From assembly GCF_901000735.1 (NCBI RefSeq), contig NC_081543.1:14659574-14723573 (forward strand): a DNA stretch of 64,000 bases, given 5' to 3'. Below are positions 32,101 to 44,400 of this stretch, piece after piece (positions within the stretch are counted from its first letter, which is position 1; each line of letters begins with the position of its first letter). The position numbers and the translations under genes are program-made. Under the pieces are notes generated by a model. The model was not told the DNA's origin. It saw only the letters and a list, made by a program, of their open reading frames with translations, and did not search any database. The DNA comes from Corylus avellana (taxonomy: Eukaryota > Streptophyta > Magnoliopsida > Fagales > Betulaceae).

Positions 32101-35100
32101 TGCAAATGGGATCTCTATTTCAGTGAAATTTTACTTTCTTATGATATAATATCTAGTTAACTGGTTTGTGTATAGTAATATCTAGTTAAAATATTGTATA
32201 TTTTCTTATTGGTATTTCACTGATGTTATTGTGATTTATTTGCTTATATTGAGGCATGTACCCATGATGATCTGAATTTTATTCGCTCATGTTGTCTATA
32301 TATTAATGTTTTTCAAGTACTGTGAATATAAATGCACAGAACAAACTCATCTATATATGCTCTGTTAAGAATCTGTTTCCCTGCTGTAATGTATATAGGT
32401 CTAGTCATTTGGAAGGGGCTTTTGGGTTTGGGACCATACTAAACATGGATGGACTGTTGGGTTGTATCAGCAATTTGCTTATGTACTCTGTTGCCCAATA
32501 GAGCTTCACCAACATGTTTTATTTGGTTGTATATGAGATGGAGTATCTTATGTACTGCTTCTATATTTAATATTTTCAAATTTTGTACCGATGCATTCTC
32601 AAAGATTATCTTTAGTATGTACACTTTGTTCCATTTAGGGTAGTGCCTCACCTACTACTATATCCTTGGCTTGGCTCATGGCTCTCTTTTCCATGCAATA
32701 TGTTTGGTAAGAAGGTTGGAAAATTGAAAAGGGTGAGAGAGAAACGAAGGAAAGGTAAGGCATAATCTAATTGTTATACCATGGTTGTAACGGTATATAG
32801 TGAGGCAAGCATTTGAAAACCTTTCTTTTAAGCTCCTTTTCTTCCTCCCATCTGTCCACCTTTGGATAGATTGGAATTTGTTCACCGAAGGGAGGCCTCA
32901 TCCCTCCTCTTGTCATTTCCCTTGCTCATTCAACCAATTGATGGTTAGTCTTTGTTGGCTCCCTTTTCCTTCTACTTCCCATCTTCCACTTGCCCCTTCA
33001 TATGAATGTAGTCCTAACTTAGATTTTTTAGTTTTGTTTTTTTTGGGCAGTTCGTGGTGTGAGTGATGTTCTAATGAGCCTTTTGGGGGCGGCATTTAGG
33101 GTGGGGTTATGGAATAATATTAGGAGAGGTTGAGGGAAATGTTCAAGTCATACTGGAGTTGAGATGGCAAATGGCTTTAAGGTTAGATTTTGGAATGATC
33201 TATGGTGTGGGGACAAGGCCCTAAAGGAAGCCTTTCCAAATTTATATGGCATGAAAGATGCTTTTTTAGTGGCCTATTTAGAGTTTTTTGGTGATTCCAA
33301 TAAGTGGAATGTTAGTTTTGCTAGAGCTGCTTATGACTCTTGATAATTTGCGAAAGAGGAACTTTGTGGTAATGGATTGGTGCTGTATGTGTAAGAAGAA
33401 CGGAGAGTCTGTTGATCATCTTCTTCTTCACTGTGAGATTGCAAGAGCTCTCTGGCACACTATCTTTAGTCGGTTCAGGTTGCTTTGGGTTATGCCTTGC
33501 AGGGTAAGGGACTTGTTCGATTGTTGGTGGACGGGTGGGCGTTCTCGTAGTGCGGTTGTGTGGAAGATGATCCCTCTTTGTCTTATGTGGTGTGTATGGA
33601 GCGAAAGAAATGCTAGATATTTTGAGAATTCCTCTAGGTCTTTAGAGGAACTTATTCATTTCTTTTTTTTTTTTTTCACTCTGTACTCTTGGACGGCCGC
33701 TTGGCTAGCTCCGTTAGTGATTAGCTTTTCTGACTTCCTTTTTCAGTTCTCTCCCTCTTAGGCGCTCTCTTGTTATACTTTCCGTGTATATGGGTTGCGC
33801 CCCTTTGCGCTTTTTTTATATCATCATTACTTATAAAAAGGAAAAAAAAAAAAAAGTTGCTTATGATTAGGAGATGGATGTTTTTGCCTCGCTCTTCAAC
33901 TTGTTGTATTTAGTTAGAGGGAGATAGGAAGTGAAGACAATATTTGGTGGGCCATCGCAAAAAAAGGATTGTTCGATGTTAGTTCCTTCTACAGTGTCCT
34001 GACTTGTAATGATGGCCTTCTCTTCCCTTAGAAGAGTGTTTGGCAGACTAAGGCCTCTTTGAGGGTGGCTTTCTTTGCTTGGACAACGCCTTAGGAAAGA
34101 TCCTTACCATGGATAATCGTAGGACGTGGCATGTCATTGCCATTGATAGGTGCTGTATGTGTAAAAGGAATTGAGAGTCCGTGGACCATCTCCTTCTCCA
34201 TTGTGAGGTTGCTTGTGCCTTATGGAGTGTCTTTTTTAGTCGCTTTGCACTGTCTTGGGTTATGCCTAGCTGTGTAGTTGACTTGTTCACTTGTTGGTGG
34301 ATGGCTGGTAGCACTAGGAGTCCTGCTGTGTGGAAGATGATGCCTTTTTGCCTCTTGTGGTGTCTTGAAGGGAAATGAATGATAGTAGGTTTAAGGACCG
34401 CGAGAAGACGTTGGAGGAGCTAGAGTATTGTTTCTTCTATACTCTTTATCTTTGGACAGTTGCTTTTGTTTCTATTTTGGTGCTTAGTTATCATGATTTT
34501 TTTTTTTCTAGTTCTAGTTAGCTAGGTGTTTTCTCTTGTATATTTTATGTGTATCTGGGTCTGCCTTACACTTTTAGTGATATTTTGATTACTTATAAAA
34601 AAAAAGTTGTTTTTTTGGTTTCTTCCTGCTTTAATGTCTGTCACAGAAAGTCGTATTATGAATTTGTTGCTCCTAAGCCGTTGACTATTCATAAATTTGA
34701 ATGTTGTATAACGTGCCCTTGTATTTCTTTTCTTTTGTTTTTCTGTGATTCACTTTTTTTTTTGATAAGTAATGTTTATATATCAAAAGCACAAAGGGGC
34801 GCAACCCAAGTACACAGGAAGTATACAAGAGAAAACGCCTAATTAGGAGAAGAAAAAAGAACAAGAAAATCAGGATAGCTAATCACTAAAGGGGCAAGCC
34901 AAGCTGCTGTCCAAGTGAAAAGTGTGTAGAAGAAGAATGCCGTGAGGTCCTCCAAAGATCTCTTAGAATCCTCAAAGCATCTCGCATTCCTTTCTAACCA
35001 TAGGCACCACACTAGGCAAAGGGAAACTATTTTCCACACAACGGCACTTCGAGAACGCCCTCCTGACCACCTACAAGCGAACAAATCCACCACCTTTTGA

Positions 35101-38100
35101 GGCATGACCCATGACAATCCAAACCGGCTAAAGATAGCATACCATCGAGAGCGAGCGATCTCACAATAGAGAAGAAGATGATCGATCTTTTCCCCATCTG
35201 ATTTGCACAAGCAACATCTATTGATCACAATGAGGTTCCTTCTTCCTGTGTACTAGGGTTGCGCCCCTTTGCGCTCTTTTAATGCATCATTACTTATCAA
35301 AAAAGATTATCTATTGTGAGGATCTTCCCTAATACCGCAGTCCAAGTAAAGAAAGCCACTCTCGTGGGTGCCTTGGTGCGCCAAATACTCTTCCAAGGAA
35401 ATGGACTAGCCTCTGTACTAGCCAAGAGATTATAGTAAGATCGAAAATTGAACTTCCCTTTACTAGACGGAATCCACCACATTTTATCCTCTCCTTCCCT
35501 ATTCATTTTATGAGAGTACGACAAAGTATAGAACGAGGCTAGTACTTCCAATTCCCAATCATGAATCAACCGAAAAAAGCTAGCATTCCATTGAAGAGCT
35601 CCACCCGTGAAGTCCATATTGTCAGCAATAGACGCATCTTTTGCATTAGCTGTGATTCACTTTTTATGTTGTTTTGTTCTTATTATGTTTTCATTTTACT
35701 CTTCTTAGGCAAAATGGCTGGTGGAATCTGCATTGGTTCCTTTGAGGCTTTTCCAGGAGCGTTCTGAGGTGAAAATAGTTATATTATTATAATTATTATT
35801 ATTTGTTTTTTTCTTGTTGGTTATCTGGGCTTCTAGTTCCATGTTCTTTGACCTCTATCAATGCTTTACGTTCCTGGGAATGAAATAAAACACTACTTGT
35901 AGGAAGAATTTCTATGGGAGGCTGAAATGATCAAGATAAAAGCTCAGGAGTTGAAGAACAAAGAGGTAAGAAGATCATTGTTTTGTAGCTGCATAGTCAT
36001 ATATGGTGGCATGCCCAAAATATTAACAAGTGCATATTGGTATTCTTGTTTTGTGATTGTTACAAAACGGAATTATGTGATTATCATCATTATCACTAAA
36101 ACACACTTTAATTGTTTCTAGGTCAAAATACATTTTGGTCCTTGAAGTATGTGTTAGATTCCTTTGTTCTTGAGCTTTGTTTAAATTTAGTCCTCGAAGT
36201 TCTGAAAACACTTCAATGTTGCTTTTCATCATGCTTTACAGTTGCTATACGAATGAAGATTGATAACTTGGCAAATGTATTACATATTCATTATTATGAT
36301 GCTGACATACTGGTTTTACAAAATCAAGGTTTAGGGATCACTTTTTTTAATAAAGCTTGATTATTACTTATAAAAAAAAAAAAGGGTTTAGGGATCACTT
36401 TTTATTTATTTATTGAATTTTTTTTTTGAAAAATTAAATTTATTTTTCTCCATTTATTCTGATTTGTGGCACCAGTTTGTGGCACTATACCACACACGCA
36501 TTATAAGGACGTGTACCAAAAAGATATATTATAGCAGCAATTTCTGTTCTAGTGGTGATAGTAAGACAAAGTAAAGGTAACATTGAGGTGTAGCAATTTT
36601 CAAGGACTAATTGGATACAACCTAAGAGATTAATTTGTAATCGTACACATGGTGTAAGGATTAAAATTGTATTTTAGCCTTTGGTATCCCCTTTTTGAAT
36701 ATCTTATTGTAAACTATTAATACAATGAGGTATGGATACAATGACAATATATTCCATGAATCAACTGAACCTTAAATTGTTACTCCATACTCCTTTTTGA
36801 ATGTCCTAAACTACATGTGCATTGTAAAAGGTCGAGATAATTTTGATTTGGTTTCCTTGCAGCCTTTGTTATCACACAGTACTGTGAAATTCAGCTTCTG
36901 ACAACTTAGCCTAATGACTTGCTTTTGCAAGTGCATTTTAGTCGATTGCCATATTTCCCTTCCCATTTGGGTTGTTTGTCCTGGTGGGGAAGATGGGTTG
37001 CAGCCTTCATCCTCTTCTGATCAATATATTTTTTTTGGTTAGCGAAATATAAAAGAACGTAAATCACATGTTTTTCCCCCCCACATTTTAGGTAAAAAAT
37101 GAAAACAAATTCAAGGGACTAACATATGCCAATTGGGTGGAAAAGTGTAGTTTTTTTGTTGAAACTTGTCCTTTTCTTTTCCATCCAAGTGGAAAGTTTT
37201 TGCCGCCAGGGTGGGGTATGGAAAATCTAGTTGAGGAAGTCCGTTTCAATCTGTGCAGTTGTTTATAATGAAAATGTCAATCCTAAAAATGTTAACATGC
37301 ATGTATGATAATTTCATGCTGTGATAAGAACTTCGAGTGAAAGCCAATCAGTATCCATATTTGATGTATTTATGCTGTTGATTTCAGGTCAGAGTAAATA
37401 CTCGTCTTCTTTATCAGCAAACAAAATTTAACCTTCTGCGAGAAGAAAGTGAGGGCTATGCCAAGCTGGTATGGTGATTATTCACTTATTTTATAAAATC
37501 ATTTGCGATAATTTTTGTCTAGTCACAATGTTAGAGAATTTTCATGTTAAGTGAACTATTTATCTCTTGCATCTTTGTTTTTATCACAGTTTAAGGTGAT
37601 GTTTGTTAATGTATTTGGGTAAGTGTTTGGATGCGTCATAAAGGTGAAAAGTATTTTTAGAAGTGTGGTGGGGTTCCGCTTAGCTATGTTGATTTCCTTG
37701 TACGCTTTTCCCCTTCTAGTTAGGTGTTCCTAGTTGTATACTTCCAGTGTACTTTGGGGCGCCCTACGCTTTTAATAATATCAGTACTTACCTATCAAAA
37801 AAAAAGAAGTGTGGTGGGGTTCACATTTGAGAAAATGTTTTTTATGCCGCAAAGTTTCCTCGACTGCTTGCTTGCTGGAATCGGGTGGGGGGTAGGGATA
37901 TCTCTAAAGTCATTTGGAGGATGGTTCCTTTGTGCATCACTTGGTGTATTTGGCGGGAGAGGAATTCCCGAACGTTTGAGGACAAGGAGTGTTCGGTGGG
38001 TGGGATGAGGAAGAATATGATCTCTATGCTACACTTGTGGGCGTTGGCTCACCACCGTATTGTTGTCCCGACTATAGAAGAGTTCTTAAATATGTGCTCT

Positions 38101-38384
38101 TTGTATATTCCATAGGGGTTTCTCTTGTATATATCTTTGCATTAGGGTTGCGCCCCTTTGCGCTTTTTCAATAATACTTATCAAAAAATTATAAAAAAAG
38201 AAAGAGAGTATACCTCTTCAAGAAAACCCAAACAGATGTGAGCCTTACTTATATAAAAGAAAAAGAAAAGAAAAGAAAAAAAGAGAGTGGCTGTGTAGTC
38301 ATGACCCTTGTCCTGGCTGGGGTGGGCTACCATTCCACTTAGGGTGGCCCGATTACTCTAATCCTTTTCCTTTTTAATTTATTA

Positions 38385-38418
<34 letters not shown>

Positions 38419-41400
38419 TAGGTTAGCTACTATCCCTGCAAAAGTTAAGCACCTGTTTTGTCAAAATATTCTTATAACAAGGGATTTTGTATTTTGAGAA
38501 GTGTTTTGTGTTCTGAGGTTGTTAATGTATTTGAAAGGAGTAGGAAATTCAAACTGAATACAAAAAATAAGTATACAATTTGTTGGAAAACATAGTCTAA
38601 ATTTTATTTGATAAGTATTTTATTACAATTTAAATATGTTTTCTTTTTGTCTCTTTTAAGCTTTTAAATTTGTTTTCTGGTTCCTTCATATAAGATTTAA
38701 TTTCGTCAATCTTTTCTTGATTCATAAACGTAAAACTTATTTGGTGAAACTTGGCGCTGTAAAAGTTCTGGTTTATGGTTTTCTGCTTAAATGTGAACTC
38801 ACATGCACAACTTGAGTATTCAAGTCATGTGAGAAGAGGAGTTTTGATCTACAACTTTGTTTTCTTAAATCTCTTTCTAAGTAGATCTCTGTTAATGCCC
38901 TTCTCAATGCCTCTAATTTTGTAGATTTTTGTGCTCTTTTTCATTGTTCTTGATCTTGTGGATGTTTTTCCCTTATATATTTCATGTGTACTTGGGTTAT
39001 GCCCTTGTGCTTTTAATAAATTTGCTTTACTTATTTTAAAAAAAAGTCATGTACTATGATTTTTATGTTTAGCGGTGTGGGGTAAAAGCTTTGGTAAAGT
39101 AATTCAGATTTTAAGGCATAATTTTGATTCTCCTACTAGCATGTTGCTACTGTAGTTGAGTCTCATATAAGCTGGTGATGTGAGATGTATTGGTTATGCT
39201 GCATAGCAGAACACTAAGCTAATATCGTTTGGTGTCCTTTTTTCTTTTGAATTTTTTTATTTTTCTAATCTTTTGAGGTCATATTTTTTCATTAGTTTTC
39301 ACAGGGTTGATAGTTTTCTATATTTGAGTATTCACTATCTTGTGGATCTTTAGGTTACCCTTCTTTGCCGAGACTCTGAAGCTTCAGCTCAAAATGTATC
39401 AGCAGCAACAATAGGCATTATTAAGGTCTTGATTCTCTCTGTGTACTTGGGTTGCGCCCCTCTGCGCTTTTTATATATAAAATTTACTTATCAAAAAAAA
39501 AAAAGGTTTTGATTCTACCTACATTGTTGTCCCTCTTTCTGCATTCTTGTGTTTTAACTTTTTTTTATTAATACATCCTGCAGTCATTAATTGGACATTT
39601 TGATCTGGATCCTAATCGTGCGTTTGATATCGTAAGTTTCTTCCATGTAGCGTCTAATTTTCATGCTATCTTATGGGTGTATCCATTTTTCAGTGTTTAT
39701 TGTATCTGGCGAGTCTGATGGTATAAGTCCCATTTATGGTTTTGGATATTTTGTTTGGTCAGGTTTTGGAGTGTTTTGAACTTCAGCCGGATAACAAAAT
39801 CTTTCTAGAACTGATTCCAATTTTTCCGAGGGTAAGGATGTATTTTAGGTTGTCTGATATATAGGTTAGTATTACAGGTAATGAATAAACCTTTAGTTTA
39901 CTTACTAATACTTCTATTATGCTTTGCAGTCTCATGCTTCACAGATTCTTGGTTTCAAATTTCAATATTATCAGCGAATGGAAGTAAATAGTCCTGTACC
40001 GTTTGGGCTGTATAAGCTTACAGCTTTACTGGTGAAGGAAGAGTTTATTGATCTTGATAGTATGTGAGTAGTTTGTGTGCTCTTTCTGGTCATGTAATAT
40101 AGTGATTCTTTAAATTTTGTTTGTTTAAGATGTTATTTTTATGGTCTGCATGATTATGGTTTCTGTAGTGCATATTCTTTTTTTGAACAGTGATAGTGAA
40201 TTGCATTTTTGAGGGAATACCTTTAAATGTGGCCTGCAGTCATTTTGATAAGCAATTTGTGAAGATGTGACATTTTAGTTTTCCTGTGTGTAGGAATCTA
40301 TAGGAATCAATGTCTATTTGAGGACTGCAAGTCCAACATGCTATGTTTAAAATCCTCTTTTTTGATCTCTCTTTTAGCGATTTTTTGAAAAAAAATGGAG
40401 GCCTAACATAGTGTGTTTCCAAGAAACAAAAATGGAGTGGATTTCTTCCGGTCTTGTCTGAGGCTTGTGGGGTCGATCCTTCCCACAGTTTTGGCAGCCA
40501 CATGTTTTCATGTATTCCATAGTGGCATGGGTTCCATGTATTCCGTCAGGAACTGTTGATGTGTTTGGACTGGGGATGAATGAATAGCACATGTTTTTCT
40601 ATTCGGTTCCTCGGTCAACTACTATATGGAATCTGTTACAAGTTATTTATAGTTTTCTGTTCCAAGAATAAAATCTTAAAAATTCAAATGAATGGAATAT
40701 TGGCTCATCTGCATTGTTGCTTTGGCTGATGCATCTGAGTTTAAGAACGTAAGTGAAAAGGGAATCCTCCAAGTAAAAGCATGTTAGTCAATTTATTACT
40801 ATATTTTCTCGGTGTGAACAATTGAGCATTAGATTAAAAGTAGAACCTCAGCGATGGTGTGTTTTTATGGAGATACTTGGTGCTGTTATTATATTATTCT
40901 GTATTTCTGTTAATGCCTATTAAACCATGTCTTCTGTTTGCTTAAATAATTGCTGCAGTCTGGAATTTACTTACCATTTTTCTTTCTATTTCCCACAGCT
41001 TGTTTGTTGGATTTGTCAAATATGTTCTTTTTTATTGTCATTTTATTTGTCGTCTTCCCCTTCTCTGCATGGAATTGCTATTCTGATTAGATTTAAATAT
41101 ATGTTTTTTTCCAGATATGCACATTTACTTCCCAGGGATGATGAGGCATTTGACCATTATAATGCTTTTTGTGCCAAGCGACTTGATGAGGTATATTTCC
41201 TGTAGTACCATACTGAATGGGTGTTTCCCTCTGTTATGAAAGTCTTTCTGCATATTTCCTTACTAATGACGCTGGGACTTCTTTGGTCTTTGTGTAATAT
41301 ATTGATGCTAGGCCTTAGGTTTTGTCAGTTACTTATACAAAAAAGAAGAAGAAGAATGTCATATGTTCTTTCTTCCTTTTAACTCTTCATATAATTTTGG

Positions 41401-44400
41401 TTGTATTGATGACCAACGGTTTTGGTGAGAAATGGTGCTTATAGATTGAGTATTGTATCTCGTCTGTGCGGTTCTCGGTTTTGATCAATGGTTCTTCTTC
41501 CGGCTTCTTTGAGAGTTCGTGTGGGGTGAGACAAGGTGATCCCCTTTCGCCTGTTTTGTTCATCATGGTCATGGAGGCGTTCAACAGAATGATTAATGCT
41601 TTTATTAATAGGGGTTTCATCAAAGGTTTTTATGTGGGTGCCAGAGAGTCTGATCAGGTTATTGTTTCTCACCTTTTTGCTGATGATATGCTGGTTTTTT
41701 GTGGGGCTGCTCCTGACCAAATTAGATTTATTAAAGCCCTTCTTATGGGCTTCGAGGCTGTCTTCGGGTTAAAAGTAAATCGGGCCAAATCTGTTTTAGT
41801 CCCTGCCGGAGGTATGGGTGAGGTGGGTGAGTTGGCTAGCATTCTGGGATGTGGCACTAACTCTTTGCCTTTGAAGTATCTGGGTCTTCCGTTAGGGGCT
41901 TCGTTCAAGCTTTTGGCTATTTGGGAAGACATGTTGGAGAAGATTGCTAGAAGGTTGGCCCCTTGGAAACGTTCGTATTTGTCCAAGGGGGCTAGGCTCA
42001 CTCTCATCAAGAGCACCTTATCCAATCTTCCTACCTATTTTTTCTCTTTTTCCTATCCCTGCCTCTGTGGCGAATCGCATTGAGAAGATTTAACGGGATT
42101 TTTAATGGGGTGTGCTCAACGACGAGCCTAAGTTCCACTTGGCTAGTTGGCATGAGATTTGTTCTCTGATTTTTGAGGGTGGTCTAGGGATTCGGAGTTT
42201 GCGGCTTTTTAATCAAGCTCTTTTGGGGAAATGGTTGTGGAGATTTGCTAATGAGGAAGAAGCTTGGTGGAGAAGAATTGGTGGCAAAGTATGGGGTGTT
42301 TTGGGGCGGTTGGCGCTCTAAAGTTCCTCGCGGTTCGCATGGGGTGGGGTTATAGAAACACATTTGTAGGGGTTGGAAGTCGTTTCACTGCCACTTTAGA
42401 TTTGATCCTGGCTTGGGGTTGAAAGTCAAATTTTGGGAGGATATTTGGTGCGGCGAGATGTCCCTCAAGGATACTTTTCCCGGTCTATTCAATATTGCTC
42501 GCAATAAGGATGCTTCCATTGCGGATATCAGGGAGTGTTTAAATGGTATGGTTCATTGGAATGTTACCTTTACTCGTAGAATTCATGATTGGGAGGAGAT
42601 GGTCTTGGCCTCCCTATTCTCGATCTTGTATTCGCTCTCGTTGGGTGGGGAAAGGGAGGACCGGATGTGGTGGATCTCTTCTAGAAAAGGGAAGTTTGAG
42701 GTTCGCTCCTTTTATAGAAGGCTTGTCCTTAAAGAGCCCAACCATTTCCCTTGGAAAAGTATTTGGCGCACCAAGGTTCCTTTGAGAGTGGCGTTTTTTG
42801 CTTGGTCGGCCGCCTTTGGGAAATCTCTTACCTTGGATAATGTTCGGAAGAGAGGTATTGTTGTGATTAATCGATGTTGTATGTGTGAATCGGATGGGGA
42901 GTCTGTGGATCATCTCTTTCTTCATTGTGGGGTTGCGCGCATTTTGTGGGATTTTATCTTCTCTCGTTTCAACATGTGTTGTGTTATGCCTAGAAGTGTC
43001 AAGGAGATGCTCACTAGTTGGTGGTCGGGTGGAAAATCCCAATGTGCTGTGGTGTGGAAGATGGCTTCCCTGTGTCTTTTATGGTGCCTATGGAAGGAAA
43101 GGAACGTTAGATGCTTCGAGGATTTGTCGAGAAACCTTGAAGTGTTCATTTCTTTTTGTACACGCTTTTCACTTGGACTGCAGGCTGGCTTGCACCCCTA
43201 GGGATCAATTTTCCTGATTTTCTTTTTATGTTCTCTTCTTCTTTCTCCCCCTCTAAGTCGCTCTCTTGTATACTTCCTGTGTACTTGGGTTGTGCCCCTT
43301 TGCGCTCTTTAATGCAGCATTATTTATCAAAAAAAACAAAGTATTATATATTATTCTATCTATCTGGTGCATGTTGTTACTCTAGAGAGCATCCTTTGTT
43401 TCTCTGTTGCTCTATTGGATGCTCTATAAGCTTCTTCCTTGTAATTTATACCATGCTACCTTTTCATATTAACATGGATTTCACTAATTTCTGCAGGCTA
43501 ACAAAATTGGAAAGATAAATCTTGCGGCTACTGGGAAAGATTTAATGGATGATGAGAAACAAGGAGACGTGACAATAGATCTTTTTGCTGCTTTAGACAT
43601 GGAAACTGAGGCAGTTGCTGAACGATCTCCAGAGCTTGAAAATAATCAAACATTGGGCTTACTTACTGGATTCCTTTCTGTGGATGATTGGTAGGTTTGT
43701 TTTTATTAGAACTTCTGTTATTCGGGGGTGGAGAACTTGGGGATTCTTAGGGTTGACTTTGTTTTGTTTATGTATTATTGCATTCATTCTTTTATTTTTT
43801 GTTTAGCTGGGCGTGTTTTTCCTGTTTTCTTCTTTACATTGATTATTACAGTATCTGCCTTTTGTTTTTTGTTTTGTTTTTATGTTGTATTTGTGATATA
43901 TGATCTTGTGTACTTGCGTTGGAGTGATGTGCTTTCTTGAGCTGAGTAATTCTTAGAAGCATGATTTTACTTTTGATGGGAGTTTCTGGCTTGCTACTTA
44001 TCTTATCCTTAGTCAGTGTTTTAATGCTTGTAAGGTTTTCGTTTTTTAGGAGAGTGAAGTGTTGGAGGTGGTGAGAAATATCAATGGAGATAAAGGCTCC
44101 AGGACCTAGCAAGTTTTCTATGGCTTTTTTCTAGAAGTGTTGGGAGGTACTAAAAGAAGACATTATGGCAATTTTGAAGGAGTTTCATAGTCTAAAGAAG
44201 TTTGGGGAAGATTGTCTCAAGTTCTCATAACGCATTTATTAGAGGTGAACAATTTTGGACTCTGTGTGGCGAATGAATGTTTGGATTGTCGGATGCGGTC
44301 TGGGGATTCGAGAGTATTGTGTAAATTAGATTTGGAGAAGGCGTACGGTCATGATAACTGGGTGTTTTTGTTATTCTTGTAGAAGAGATGTGGCTTTCGG

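Noticed and set aside
32800..33066. 88-residue frame in THO2 intron 3
   Set aside because: T-rich intron sequence without homology; ends just before a LINE fragment.
41403..43345. Target-site duplication for the intron 11 LINE
   Set aside because: No convincing direct repeat at the two ends, so the left boundary given is approximate.
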